Positions 8,630-17,491 are shown, counted from the stretch's first letter. The stretch: DNA of 64,000 bases from CAYTAU01 sp964442075 (GCA_964442075.1 CAYTWH010000001.1:62001-126000), one strand, 5' to 3'. Notes: generated by a model from the sequence alone, not told the origin. Made by a program: numbers and translations.

Positions 8630-10076
8630 CTTCGTGCTTAGTACTACGGATTTTCGACTTCAACAATTCTTTCCCATAAATATCAAAAACCTCAACATTC
8701 TTAATTCTTAATTTTTCATTATTAATTCTAATTACTCCTGTGCTGGGGTTAGGGTAAATTGAAATATTAAAATTATTATTATATTCTTCAACTATAACCC
8801 CGTCTGCATATAATTTTACTATCCAAGAATCACCCCCTCCATGATTTCCCCATACATCGCCATCAATTGACCATGTATATCCTGCAACAATATATCCACC
8901 ATCGCCGGTTTGTTGAATGGAAGAGGCGTAATCGTCATCACTACCGCCCAAACATTTTGTCCATAAAGTATCACCGCCTGCATTTAATTTTACTATCCAA
9001 TAATCTGCAAACCCATGATTTCCCCACACATCACCGTTGTTTGAATCTGTAAATCCCGCTACAATATATCCACCATCGCTGGTTTGTTGAATGGAAAAGG
9101 CGTAATCTTCATAACTACCACCCAAACATCTCGTCCATAAAGTATCGCCGCTTGCATTTAATTTCACTATCCAAGAATCATTACTCCCATGATTTCCCAA
9201 TACATCGCCATTGCTTGAGGATGTATGTCCCGCAACAATATATCCACCATCGCTGGTTTGTATAATGGAATAGGCGTTATCATAATCACTACCACCCAAA
9301 CATTTGGTCCATAAAGTATCGCCACTTGCATCTAATTTTACTATCCAAGAATCATATCCCCCATGATTTCCCCATACATCGCCATCAATTGACAATGTAT
9401 ATCCCGAAGCAATATATCCACCATCGGTGGTTTGTTGAATGGAAAGGGCGTAATCACCATCACTACCACCCAAACATCTCGTCCATAAAGTATCGCCGTT
9501 TGCATTTAATTTTACTATCCAATAATCTGCAGACCCATGATTTCCCCATACATCGCCGTTGATTGAATATGTCAATCCCGCAGCAATATATCCACCATCG
9601 GTTGTTTGTTGAATGGAATAGGCTTCATCATCATCACTACCACCCAAACATCTGGTCCATAAAGTATCGCCACTTGCATTTAATTTTACTATCCAGCAAT
9701 CAAAATTCCCATGATTTCCCCATACATCGCCATCGCTTGAACTTGTCCTTCCCGCAACAATATATCCCCCATCACTGGTTTGTTGAATGGAATAGGCGTA
9801 ATCATAATTACTACCACCCAAACATTTAGTCCATAAAGTATCGCCGCCTGCATTTAATTTTACTATCCAATAATCTGCAAACCCATGATTTCCCCATACA
9901 TCGCCATCGCTTGACCGTGTAAATCCAGTAACAATATATCCGCCATCTGTGGTTTGTTGAATGGAAGAGGCATAATCATCATCACTACCGCCCAAACATT
10001 TTTGCCATTGTATTTGCTGGGCGTTTGTATTAATAATTATAAGAATTGAAATAATTAATAAGTAAAGTGTTTTCAT
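8541..10076 (-). CDS. secreted seven-repeat (propeller-like) protein with T9SS tail
   Basis: A 511-residue exported protein with signal peptide MKTLYLLIISILIIINTNAQ. Residues 24-429 consist of exactly seven tandem 58-residue repeats. Each begins W-T-K/R-CLGGS, continues SIQQTxDGGYI, and ends GNHGxxDxWIVKLNAxGDTL. Seven regular units with Trp and Gly-Gly turns suggest a seven-bladed beta-propeller, which is inference. The tail is a type A T9SS domain (YPNPSTGVIRINNEKLRIKN ... GIYIIKV). Repeats 1 and 6-7 share long identical stretches, pointing to internal duplication. No enzymatic motif is visible; a binding or surface role is plausible. The final 29 codons match those of the adjacent leucine-rich repeat gene. 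Confidence 0.85.
   Translation of the reverse strand: MKTLYLLIISILIIINTNAQQIQWQKCLGGSDDDYASSIQQTTDGGYIVTGFTRSSDGDVWGNHGFADYWIVKLNAGGDTLWTKCLGGSNYDYAYSIQQTSDGGYIVAGRTSSSDGDVWGNHGNFDCWIVKLNASGDTLWTRCLGGSDDDEAYSIQQTTDGGYIAAGLTYSINGDVWGNHGSADYWIVKLNANGDTLWTRCLGGSDGDYALSIQQTTDGGYIASGYTLSIDGDVWGNHGGYDSWIVKLDASGDTLWTKCLGGSDYDNAYSIIQTSDGGYIVAGHTSSSNGDVLGNHGSNDSWIVKLNASGDTLWTRCLGGSYEDYAFSIQQTSDGGYIVAGFTDSNNGDVWGNHGFADYWIVKLNAGGDTLWTKCLGGSDDDYASSIQQTGDGGYIVAGYTWSIDGDVWGNHGGGDSWIVKLYADGVIVEEYNNNFNISIYPNPSTGVIRINNEKLRIKNVEVFDIYGKELLKSKIRSTKHEVDLSHQPKGIYIIKVTTSNGVAVEKVILE
8790..10007 (-). repeat. seven 174-bp coding tandem repeats
   Basis: The coding DNA for residues 24-429 of the propeller-like protein is seven head-to-tail 174-bp units, with high nucleotide identity between several units. 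Confidence 0.9.
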
Positions 10077-10129
10077 TTCAATATATTTTAAAAATTAATA
10101 AACTGTTTATTCTCCAAAAATAACAAAAA

Positions 10130-10151
10130 AAAAGGAGAAAACTCTCCTTTT
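10130..10151 (-). terminator. hairpin terminator downstream of the 202-residue gene
   Basis: AAAAGGAGA (10130-10138) pairs with TCTCCTTTT (10143-10151) around a four-base loop. On the minus strand it is followed by a run of T. It lies about 70 nt after the stop at 10222. Confidence 0.6.
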
Positions 10152-10183
10152 AATTTTAGGCATTCTATTTTTTTATCCACTAA

Positions 10184-10198
10184 GCGGTTTTAAACCGC
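10184..10198. repeat. short perfect hairpin
   Basis: GCGGTTT (10184-10190) and AAACCGC (10192-10198) form a seven-base inverted repeat with a one-base centre, located between the 202-residue gene and its terminator. Function unknown. Confidence 0.5.
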
Positions 10199-10221
10199 GA
10201 TGCGGGTAATAATGATTTTTT

Positions 10222-10830
10222 CTAAACCGTAATAATTTTCACAGCACTGGCTTTACCTATTTCTTTATCTTTTATTACTGCCCATAGCTGATATTGGTAT
10301 GTTGCATGAGTGTCCATTTCTTTGGTGTCGATATACGGACTGAAGGTATCGTGTGCCAAAAATTCAAAGTCGTCGGTGGTTTTGTCTAGTCGGCGATAAA
10401 TATTTACACCATCGGTAAGGCTTTTTTCAAAGCTAATTTCTACACCGCTACTCACTCTTCTCAGGTTAACATCGGGGCTGAATGTTTTTGGGTCGAAAGG
10501 ATTTTCTTCGCCAATAATATCAAAATCTCTTCCAATTTCGGGTGTATATTGCGAATCGTTTTTTACTTTCTGTGCTATGCCACGGCACAGTTTTTCTACC
10601 TTGGCACGGTCGGTTTTTGTCTTTTTAAACTGTGCCAGCTTTTGGGTTAGCAGTTCTAATTCTTTGGTAATATCAACATCATAAAAATCTGCCAATTCTT
10701 GCAGTGCTTTTATTTCTTCTTCATTTATACCATAATGATTTACATTTGCAACTGCTTTTTTTACAAAGTTTCTTAACCATACCAAAAACTGTATTTTGTT
10801 TCCCGGTATATAATCTTTTGTTTTGTTCAT
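10222..10830 (-). CDS. conserved-looking hypothetical protein with FN3-like C-terminal region
   Basis: A 202-residue soluble protein without signal peptide. The N-terminal half is helical and charged (YIPGNKIQFLVWLRNFVKKA, then EEEIKALQELADFYDVD). The C-terminal part (about 125-202) has alternating strands resembling a fibronectin type III fold (VEISFEKS ... GVNIYRRLD ... YQYQLWAVI). I recall similar YIP-start proteins in Bacteroidetes and spirochaetes but know of no function. The gene is notable for its surroundings: a 21-bp tandem array and a (TG)15 tract lie directly upstream, and a hairpin terminator lies downstream. A second small unknown gene at 42399-42746 has a comparable setting. Confidence 0.75.
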   Translation of the reverse strand: MNKTKDYIPGNKIQFLVWLRNFVKKAVANVNHYGINEEEIKALQELADFYDVDITKELELLTQKLAQFKKTKTDRAKVEKLCRGIAQKVKNDSQYTPEIGRDFDIIGEENPFDPKTFSPDVNLRRVSSGVEISFEKSLTDGVNIYRRLDKTTDDFEFLAHDTFSPYIDTKEMDTHATYQYQLWAVIKDKEIGKASAVKIITV

Positions 10831-10887
10831 AATAGTTAATTTTTAATTGTTAATTGTTAATAATTTATATGTATTTATTGATTTTGA

Positions 10888-11034
10888 GTGCACCTAAAAC
10901 AACTTTAGGTACACCTGAAATGACTTTAGGTGCAATAGAAACAACTTTAGGTGCACCTGAAACAACTTTAGGTGCACCTGAAATGACTTTGGGTGCACTA
11001 GAAATGACTTTGGGTGCACTAGAAATGACTTTGT
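10888..11034. repeat. 21-bp tandem repeat array, seven units
   Basis: Seven consecutive 21-bp units of the form GTGCACCTGAAATGACTTTA, with one more base (G) per unit. Units differ at a few positions (CCT/CTA/ATA; ACAAC/ATGAC). The array reads open as a heptad repeat (TLGAPEM) on the plus strand, and begins 57 nt upstream of the start of the 202-residue gene. The short palindrome GGTGCACC recurs at several unit junctions. Confidence 0.92.
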
Positions 11035-11071
11035 ATACAGGAAATGTTTTTGAAAAATTATTTAGCGCAAC

Positions 11072-11103
<32 letters not shown>

Positions 11104-11210
11104 AGCAGCAAGGGTTTGCGAGCTTCTTGGGTTTTGTGGTGTAATATTATTGAGGTTCATCTTGTAAAGATATGAAATAAATTGAAAATACAAAATATAA
11201 AATCATAAAT

Positions 11211-11249
11211 AAAAAAAGGGCTGCCCTTATAAAAGAACAGCCTTTTTTT
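11211..11249 (-). terminator. bidirectional-looking terminator after hppA
   Basis: AAAAAAAGGGCTG (11211-11223) pairs with CAGCCTTTTTTT (11238-11249) with one bulged G. It has T-tracts on both strands and lies about 80 nt downstream of the pyrophosphatase stop. Confidence 0.75.
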
Positions 11250-11289
11250 GTTTAAATATTATATTTTACTAGTTACTCCCCTTTTTATG

Positions 11290-11305
11290 CTGAGCATAGT
11301 CGAAG
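11290..11305. repeat. CTGAGCnnAGTCGAAG interspersed motif, copy 1
   Basis: Reads CTGAGCATAGTCGAAG and matches 14 of 16 bases of the copy at 36783-36798. It is flanked by complementary ACTCCCC and GGGGAG tracts. I recognise this as a short repeat found dispersed in many genomes. Confidence 0.6.
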
Positions 11306-11328
11306 TATGGGGAGGCTGGGAGGGGCTT

Positions 11329-13611
11329 TTACATTAAACTAACGGTAACGGTTAATCCTGCCATAACAACAGAAACCATTGACATTAATTTAATAAGTAT
11401 ATTTAATGATGGTCCTGAAGTATCTTTAAAAGGGTCGCCAACAGTATCACCAACAACACCTGCTTTATGAGCTTCGCTTCCTTTACCTCCTAGATTACCT
11501 TTTTCAATATATTTTTTAGCATTATCCCATGCACCACCTGAGTTATTCATAAATACGGCAAGAGTAAAGCCTGCGGTTAATGTTCCTGCAAGTAATCCAA
11601 TAACACCTGCAACTCCCATTATAACACCTACTGCAACAGGAACAATAATTGCAATCAGCGATGGTAACAACATTTCGCGTTGAGCGCCCTTAGTTGATAT
11701 TTCAACACATTTTGCATATTCTGGTGTTGCTGTTCCTTCTAATATACCTTTAATTTCGCGGAACTGACGGCGTACTTCATCAACCATTGCTCCGGCAGCA
11801 CGACCAACAGCTTTCATTGTCATAGCACTAAATACAAAAGCCATCATAGAACCAAGAAATACACCACCTAAAAACAATGGGTTAAATAAAGTAATATCGT
11901 AAGCTGCAGAAAAATCTTTTACTGAAGCTGTAGAAATCTGAATTGCCTTAATACCTTCTTCAACAGCAGGAACAACATCAGAATAAAATACATAAGCACC
12001 TTTTTCTACAAATCCCTCTCCTGCATCTGCAATTTTACCAAACCATAATCTTACTTCTTCCATGTAAGCGGAAATTAGCGCCATTGCAGTTAATGCAGCA
12101 GAACCAATTGCAAAACCTTTACCTGTAGCAGCAGTTGTATTTCCAAGCATATCTAAAGCATCTGTTCTTTCCCTAACCTCTTTTGGAAGCTTAGCCATTT
12201 CGGCATTACCACCTGCATTATCGGCAATAGGTCCAAATGCATCAGTTGCTAATGTTATACCCAATGTAGAAAGCATTCCTACAGCAGCAAATCCAATTCC
12301 GTAAACTCCCATAGCAAAATGTTCTGAACCTCCAGATACCCAAAAAGAGCCTATAATAGCAAGAACAATAGTTACTACCGGAATCCATGTAGAATACATT
12401 CCAACAGCTACACCTTCAATAATCAATGTTGCAGGTCCTTTAAGAGCCTGCTTGGCAATATTTTTAGTAGGTTTATATTCATCAGATGTAAAGTATTCTG
12501 TAGCTTGTCCAATAATTACACCGGCAGCAAGCCCAATAACTACAGCAAAAAATACTCCCCATGTTACCCATCCAAAATAAGCCATTCCAACCATGGCAAC
12601 AAGAATTAGAAAAGAACTTCCTCCTGTTCCCAGTAAAAGAGCATTAAGTAAGTTTTTTTGTGTTGCAGATTCTTTGGCACGAACCATAAATATTCCAATA
12701 ATTGACAACACTATACCAATAGCTGCCACGACCATTGGAGCCATAACTGCTTTTTCTACATCAATACTAGCATTTGAATGAAGTGCGGCACCTAATGCAG
12801 CAGTAGCAAGAATTGATCCTGCATACGATTCGTAAAGGTCTGCTCCCATACCGGCAACATCACCAACATTATCACCAACATTATCAGCAATTGTTGCAGG
12901 ATTACGTGGGTCATCTTCAGGAATACCTGCTTCTACTTTACCAACTAAATCAGCACCAACATCAGCAGCTTTAGTAAAAATACCACCACCAACACGAGCA
13001 AATAATGCCTGAGTTGAAGCTCCCATACCAAAAGTAAGCATGGTTGTTGTAATTTCAATTAATCTCTGACTTTCTGTTGTTCCAGAATGAACAAAATCAA
13101 GTCCTAAAAAATGTACACCTGTCACCAAATTTTCCGGAGTAAATACGATACTGCTTAAAAACCAATACCATGCGGCAATATCAAGTAAGGCAAATCCTAC
13201 TACAATTAATCCCATAACTGCACCACTTCTGAAAGCTATTTTTAAGCCACGATTTAAAGAAGATGAAGCACCATGTGCGGTTCTTGCAGAAGCAAAAGTT
13301 GCTGTTTTCATTCCTAAATATCCGCAAAGACCGGAGAAAAAACCGCCAGTAAAAAAAGCAATTGGCACAAATGGGTTCAGAACACCAAAGTAAGCCATAG
13401 CTGTTAAAATGATAAATAAAATAATAAACACATACGTAACCACTTTATACTGTCGTTTAATGTATGCCATAGCTCCTTCACGAACATATTGAGCAATTTC
13501 TTTCATCCTATCAGTTCCTTCAGAGTTTTTCATCATTGATTTAAAAAATAACCAAGCAAAAACCAATGCTAATACAGAAGCAATAGGTACAATCCAAAAA
13601 ATAGTATTCAT
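11329..13611 (-). CDS. hppA: membrane-bound K+-dependent sodium (or proton) pumping pyrophosphatase
   Basis: A 760-residue integral membrane pyrophosphatase with about 16 transmembrane helices, coupling PPi hydrolysis to cation export. The substrate-site motifs are present: EDDPRNPATIADNVGDNVGD, DAFGPIADNAGGNAEMA, and near the C-terminus GVVGDTVGDPFKDTSGPSLN. The GNTTAATGKG segment has Ala rather than Lys at the position that separates K+-dependent from K+-independent members, so K+ dependence is predicted. The retained Glu in DLYESYAGS suits a Na+-pumping type. It stands alone, divergent from ahcY, whose pathway and other biosynthetic reactions produce PPi. A well-spaced promoter is visible at 13700-13729. 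Confidence 0.95.
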   Translation of the reverse strand: MNTIFWIVPIASVLALVFAWLFFKSMMKNSEGTDRMKEIAQYVREGAMAYIKRQYKVVTYVFIILFIILTAMAYFGVLNPFVPIAFFTGGFFSGLCGYLGMKTATFASARTAHGASSSLNRGLKIAFRSGAVMGLIVVGFALLDIAAWYWFLSSIVFTPENLVTGVHFLGLDFVHSGTTESQRLIEITTTMLTFGMGASTQALFARVGGGIFTKAADVGADLVGKVEAGIPEDDPRNPATIADNVGDNVGDVAGMGADLYESYAGSILATAALGAALHSNASIDVEKAVMAPMVVAAIGIVLSIIGIFMVRAKESATQKNLLNALLLGTGGSSFLILVAMVGMAYFGWVTWGVFFAVVIGLAAGVIIGQATEYFTSDEYKPTKNIAKQALKGPATLIIEGVAVGMYSTWIPVVTIVLAIIGSFWVSGGSEHFAMGVYGIGFAAVGMLSTLGITLATDAFGPIADNAGGNAEMAKLPKEVRERTDALDMLGNTTAATGKGFAIGSAALTAMALISAYMEEVRLWFGKIADAGEGFVEKGAYVFYSDVVPAVEEGIKAIQISTASVKDFSAAYDITLFNPLFLGGVFLGSMMAFVFSAMTMKAVGRAAGAMVDEVRRQFREIKGILEGTATPEYAKCVEISTKGAQREMLLPSLIAIIVPVAVGVIMGVAGVIGLLAGTLTAGFTLAVFMNNSGGAWDNAKKYIEKGNLGGKGSEAHKAGVVGDTVGDPFKDTSGPSLNILIKLMSMVSVVMAGLTVTVSLM

Positions 13612-13699
13612 AAGATGATAATTTTTTATGCAACAAATGTTGCTGTTAATTAATTAAAATGTAATTAGTTTGGATAAATAATCCAAAAATTTCGATTTG

Positions 13700-13729
13700 C
13701 AAAAATATAACTTCAATTTGTTTTAGCAA
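13700..13729 (-). promoter_or_regulatory. candidate hppA promoter
   Basis: On the minus strand: TTG (13727-13729), a 19-nt spacer, then TATTTTTG (13700-13707), fitting the Bacteroidetes -33/-7 pattern. It predicts a leader of about 80 nt before ATG at 13611. Confidence 0.55.
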
Positions 13730-13768
13730 TACTTTTCCTGTTTTTTTTCGGATAAGTATTTTTTTATT

Positions 13769-13776
13769 TAAGTTTG
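13769..13776 (+). promoter_or_regulatory. candidate ahcY -7 element
   Basis: TAAGTTTG matches TAnnTTTG 36 nt upstream of the ahcY ATG. No perfect TTG occurs at the -33 distance. Confidence 0.4.
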
Positions 13777-13812
13777 CAAAAAATTTAGAAACAAATAACT
13801 TAATAATAAAGT

Positions 13813-15237
13813 ATGAAAGAAACATTAGTGGAAAACTTAGCTTACAAAATTAAAGATATAAATCTTGCTGATTTTGGCAGAAAAGAGATTGAAATAGCAG
13901 AAAAAGAAATGCCCGGCTTAATGGCAATAAGAAAAAAATTCTCTGCAGAAAAGCCCCTAAAAGGAGTTAGGATAATGGGTTCATTACATATGACTATTCA
14001 AACAGCAGTTTTAATTGAAACTCTTGTTGAAATTGGTGCAGATGTTAGATGGTCAAGTTGTAATATATTTTCCACACAAGATCATGCTGCTGCTGCAATA
14101 GCTAAAACAGGAGTACCTGTATTTGCATGGAAAGGCGAAACTTTAAAAGAATATTGGTGGTGCACTAATCAAGCTTTAAGTTTTCCCGGTGGTAAAGGTC
14201 CACAATTAATTGTTGATGATGGCGGCGATGCCACGCTTTTAGTTCATAAAGGTTATCGTGCAGAAAAAGATGCATCTACTTTAGATGTAAAACCATCAAG
14301 TATAGAAGAAAGTGAAGTATTAGACCTTTTAAAAGCAACATTAGCTAAAGATAATCAAAAATGGCACAGAACTGTTGCCGATTGGAAAGGAGTTTCAGAA
14401 GAAACAACCACAGGGGTGCATCGTTTATATCAAATGATGGAAGCCGGAGAATTACTTATACCTGCAATTAATGTAAACGATTCTGTTACAAAATCAAAAT
14501 TCGATAATCTTTACGGATGTAGAGAATCACTTGCCGATGGAATTAAGCGCGCTACCGATGTTATGATAGCTGGTAAAACTGTTGTTGTTTGTGGATATGG
14601 AGATGTAGGAAAAGGTTGTGCTCAATCAATGCGTTTTTATGGAGCAAGAGTAATTGTTACTGAAATTGATCCAATATGTGCATTACAAGCGTCAATGGAA
14701 GGCTTTGAAGTTACTACTATTGAAAACGCTCTTTCAAAAGGTAATATTTATGTTACCACAACAGGAAACAAAGATGTTATTACCGCTGAATATATGTCAA
14801 AAATGAAAGACCAAGCAATTGTTTGTAATATTGGTCATTTCGATAACGAAATTCAGGTTACAGAATTAGAAGCAATACCAGGAGTTGAAAAAATAAATAT
14901 TAAACCACAGGTTGATAAATATCTCTTTCCCGATGGTCATGCAATTTTTATGCTTGCTGAAGGTAGGCTTGTGAATCTTGGTTGTGCAACAGGGCATCCT
15001 TCTTTTGTAATGAGCAACTCTTTCTCTAACCAAACACTTGCGCAAATAGACCTTTGGAAAAATAGAGAAGAATATACTAATAAAGTTTATAGGCTTTCAA
15101 AACAACTTGACGAAGAAGTAGCACGACTGCACCTTGAACAACTCGGTGTTAAATTAACAATACTTACTGACGAACAAGCAGAATATCTTGGCATCAAGAA
15201 AGAAGGTCCTTATAAGCCAGAGCATTACAGATATTAA
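13813..15237 (+). CDS. ahcY: S-adenosylhomocysteine hydrolase
   Basis: A 474-residue cytoplasmic NAD-dependent enzyme that cleaves S-adenosylhomocysteine to adenosine and homocysteine, relieving inhibition of methyltransferases. Visible features are the substrate-domain motif SCNIFSTQDHAAAAI, the NAD-binding glycine-rich loop CGYGDVGKGCA, and the conserved C-terminal end KPEHYRY, in which Lys and Tyr contact NAD of the neighbouring subunit. The length fits the long bacterial/eukaryotic form carrying the approximately 40-residue insertion. It is a single-gene unit divergent from hppA and ends at a strong AT-rich hairpin. Confidence 0.96.
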   Translation: MKETLVENLAYKIKDINLADFGRKEIEIAEKEMPGLMAIRKKFSAEKPLKGVRIMGSLHMTIQTAVLIETLVEIGADVRWSSCNIFSTQDHAAAAIAKTGVPVFAWKGETLKEYWWCTNQALSFPGGKGPQLIVDDGGDATLLVHKGYRAEKDASTLDVKPSSIEESEVLDLLKATLAKDNQKWHRTVADWKGVSEETTTGVHRLYQMMEAGELLIPAINVNDSVTKSKFDNLYGCRESLADGIKRATDVMIAGKTVVVCGYGDVGKGCAQSMRFYGARVIVTEIDPICALQASMEGFEVTTIENALSKGNIYVTTTGNKDVITAEYMSKMKDQAIVCNIGHFDNEIQVTELEAIPGVEKINIKPQVDKYLFPDGHAIFMLAEGRLVNLGCATGHPSFVMSNSFSNQTLAQIDLWKNREEYTNKVYRLSKQLDEEVARLHLEQLGVKLTILTDEQAEYLGIKKEGPYKPEHYRY

Positions 15238-15265
15238 TATTGTAGTCATTTATCGCGAGGACTCT

Positions 15266-15299
15266 TATGGAATGAAAATTTTTGCATTTTCATTCCATA
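15266..15299. terminator. AT-rich hairpin between convergent genes
   Basis: A perfect 14-bp inverted repeat (TATGGAATGAAAAT at 15266-15279 with its complement at 15286-15299) and a six-base loop, between the ends of ahcY and the opposing lipoprotein gene. It lacks a clean T-tract, so its role as a two-way terminator is inferred. Confidence 0.55.
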
Positions 15300-15328
15300 T
15301 CTGTATAAGAATACTGTGGTGTTTTTGC

Positions 15329-15817
15329 TTACTGCACTTTCTCAATCAAAAATATTTGAATTAAATCTGATTTATTATTAAGGTACTCGTCAACCGACAA
15401 ATATGGGACTCTGATTATTACTTTATCCCCTATTTTGTAGTCATTGTATATGTTCAAATCATTTTGAATATCTGCTATATCCCCAAACTTCATTACTGAA
15501 ATATTATTCTGTTTATATAATTCACGCAATCTCAAAATATCTGATTTTAAAAGCAAAGTATCTTCATAAATTGTTATGTCTTCTCCTGTTTTCAAAGTAA
15601 TCTCAACAGAATACACATATTCAATTTCTTCTGGTTGATACTCAATATCATCTTTCACATATTCAATGTTAGTAATTTCGCCTTCAATTCCAAGTATTCT
15701 TTCTTCTATTTCTATATTTACAATTGTTTCAATGTTATTATCATCTCTTTTTGAATCATTGCACGAAAAGAAAAAAATAATACTGATTATTAGTGTTATT
15801 AAGTAAGTGTTTCGCAT
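15329..15817 (-). CDS. small putative lipoprotein, unknown function
   Basis: From ATG at 15817 the product has 162 residues and starts MRNTYLITLIISIIFFFSCND, a lipoprotein-type signal with Cys19. The mature part is acidic (EIEERILGIEGEITNIEY, then YQPEEIEYVYSVEIT) and may form a small beta-rich domain, with a motif YKIGDKVIIRVPYLSVDEY near the C-terminus. I do not recognise the family. An in-frame upstream start would add eight residues before the signal sequence, so the downstream ATG is preferred. It faces ahcY tail to tail and has no apparent operon partners. Confidence 0.65.
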   Translation of the reverse strand: MRNTYLITLIISIIFFFSCNDSKRDDNNIETIVNIEIEERILGIEGEITNIEYVKDDIEYQPEEIEYVYSVEITLKTGEDITIYEDTLLLKSDILRLRELYKQNNISVMKFGDIADIQNDLNIYNDYKIGDKVIIRVPYLSVDEYLNNKSDLIQIFLIEKVQ

Positions 15818-15956
15818 AATTATTTTAATATATTTGTACAAAAATATTAAAATCTTTGTTATTTCAATATAATAGAGAAATTACTAGATAATATTACATG
15901 TAAATTATTTGTAAATTTTTAAAAATCAATTTAATAAAAAAATGAAATTAAAAACT

Positions 15957-15964
15957 TACATTTG
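15957..15964 (+). promoter_or_regulatory. candidate -7 element, near-leaderless gene
   Basis: TACATTTG lies only 13 nt before the TTG start at 15978, so the transcript would have almost no leader if it is used. No -33 box is seen. Confidence 0.35.
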
Positions 15965-15977
15965 TAATTATTAATTA

Positions 15978-16640
15978 TTGAAATTGAATAAAACTCAAAA
16001 ATACATATTAATTATTTTAATATTGTTGTTTAGCAATATTGCATATGGTCAAATTTTGAAATCCAAAGAAGATATCAAAGGTTTACGATTTTATAATTCG
16101 ACATTAAAAACAAATCCTTTTGCAATGCTTATTGGTCCAATAATACTTGCTGCAGAATATCGCCTTTCTTATGAAACGGTATTGTCAGATAATCAATCAT
16201 TTCAAATTGGTGCATCATATTTAGGGAAAAGTTTTTATTTATTATTAATGGAAAAATCTGATCCAGGTAATTTTGAATTTTTGGTAAGAGGTTATAGAGC
16301 TCAATTAACATATAAAATATTTTTAACAAGAGAGGAAACTCCTGAAGGATTATATATAGGTCCACATTTTTCTTATTCATATTGTAAATTTTCCACAAAG
16401 TATCTTAATAATGTTGACGACTACATAAAAGCAGTTTATGTTAACTATAATGCTATTATTGGTTATCAATTTATTTACAATAAATTTGCAATAGAAGCAT
16501 ATCTAGGAGCCGGCTATAGAGATAATGCATGGATTGAACATTATAATCAGGTTAATAATACCTTGGATGAAGATTATTTTATGATTTATAAAGGCGACTT
16601 AAAATTAATCTTAGGATTTAATGCAGGATTTGTTTTTTAA
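15978..16640 (+). CDS. putative outer-membrane beta-barrel protein, unknown
   Basis: A 220-residue exported protein with a TTG start; no in-frame ATG lies upstream, and the frame opens directly into a signal peptide (KLNKTQKYILIILILLFSNIAYG) ending near Gln25. The mature protein has alternating aromatic and polar strands (YRLSYETVLSDNQSFQIGAS, RGYRAQLTYKIFL, FAIEAYLGAGYRDNAW) and ends in Phe, as do many outer-membrane barrels. Its size fits an 8-stranded barrel of the DUF3575/OmpA-like type, but the family is uncertain. Its stop is four nucleotides from the stop of the convergent rsmA gene. Confidence 0.7.
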   Translation: MKLNKTQKYILIILILLFSNIAYGQILKSKEDIKGLRFYNSTLKTNPFAMLIGPIILAAEYRLSYETVLSDNQSFQIGASYLGKSFYLLLMEKSDPGNFEFLVRGYRAQLTYKIFLTREETPEGLYIGPHFSYSYCKFSTKYLNNVDDYIKAVYVNYNAIIGYQFIYNKFAIEAYLGAGYRDNAWIEHYNQVNNTLDEDYFMIYKGDLKLILGFNAGFVF

Positions 16641-16644
16641 AAAC

Positions 16645-17412
16645 TTATTCATTTTGCATAATTTGTGTTAAATACACAAATTCTTCAACGGAAAGCTGTT
16701 CAGGTCTTTTTATTAAAATTTCATCTTCAATATTTTTATCTTGCAACAAACTTTTAAGTGAATTTCTTAACATTTTTCTTCGCTGATTAAAAGCTGTTTT
16801 TACAATTATAAAAAAGTCTTTTTCATTACAATCAATTGAAAAATCATCCTTGCGACTTAATCTTATAACAGCAGATTTTATTTTTGGAGGTGGGTCAAAA
16901 ACAGTCTCGTTAACAGTAAAAAGATATTCAATATTATAGAATGCCTGAAGCAAAACACTTAAAATACCATAAACTTTATTGCCCGATTTTGAATTAATTC
17001 TTTCAGCAACTTCCTTTTGGATCATACAAACAACCTCTGGCACTATTTGCTTGCTCTCTAGTATTTTAAAAAATATTCTATTTGAAATATTATATGGGAA
17101 ATTCCCTATCACTGATGTTTGTTCTTTAAATTCCTTTAAAATATCAAACTTTAAAAAATCAACATTAAAAATATTATTCTTTAATACCGGAAAATTATTT
17201 GATAATTTATTAAATAATTCAGTGTCAATTTCAATAGGAAACAATTTCTCCCCATATTTATCATAAAGTATTTCAGTTAATACTCCCCTTCCGGGACCAA
17301 CTTCTATTATATTTCTCGCCGTATTATCAGTAAGACTATTAACTATTTTATTGGCAATGTTTTTATCGACAAGAAAATGTTGTCCTAAACTTTTTTTTGG
17401 TTTACTATGCAC
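16645..17412 (-). CDS. rsmA: 16S rRNA (adenine1518/1519-N6)-dimethyltransferase
   Basis: A 255-residue KsgA/Dim1-family enzyme that dimethylates two adjacent adenines in the 3' hairpin of 16S rRNA during small-subunit maturation. It opens with the family motif KKSLGQHFLVDKNIANKI. The SAM-binding motif I is IIEVGPGRGVLTEIL (residues about 36-50), and the catalytic motif IV is GNFPYNIS. The conserved FDPPPKIKSAVIRL and FNQRRKMLRNSLK segments are also present. It is transcribed away from the flippase-like gene; a TATTTTTG -7 element lies 30 nt upstream. Confidence 0.95.
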   Translation of the reverse strand: MHSKPKKSLGQHFLVDKNIANKIVNSLTDNTARNIIEVGPGRGVLTEILYDKYGEKLFPIEIDTELFNKLSNNFPVLKNNIFNVDFLKFDILKEFKEQTSVIGNFPYNISNRIFFKILESKQIVPEVVCMIQKEVAERINSKSGNKVYGILSVLLQAFYNIEYLFTVNETVFDPPPKIKSAVIRLSRKDDFSIDCNEKDFFIIVKTAFNQRRKMLRNSLKSLLQDKNIEDEILIKRPEQLSVEEFVYLTQIMQNE

Positions 17413-17441
17413 TTTGAATAATTCTTGTTTTTATTAGGAGT

Positions 17442-17449
17442 CAAAAATA
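17442..17449 (-). promoter_or_regulatory. candidate rsmA -7 element
   Basis: Reads TATTTTTG on the minus strand, 30 nt upstream of the rsmA start. No -33 box is evident. Confidence 0.35.
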
Positions 17450-17470
17450 AAAAACATTCTATTAAAAACG

Positions 17471-17478
17471 TATATTTG
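17471..17478 (+). promoter_or_regulatory. candidate -7 element of the flippase-like gene
   Basis: TATATTTG ends 13 nt before the ATG at 17492, predicting a very short leader. It is back-to-back with the rsmA -7 element. Confidence 0.35.
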
Positions 17479-17491
17479 TTTTTCTTTAAAA

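Noticed and set aside
8867..9829. Three plus-strand frames across the propeller repeats
   Set aside because: They are antisense shadows of the 174-bp coding repeats, rich in His and low in plausible protein character.
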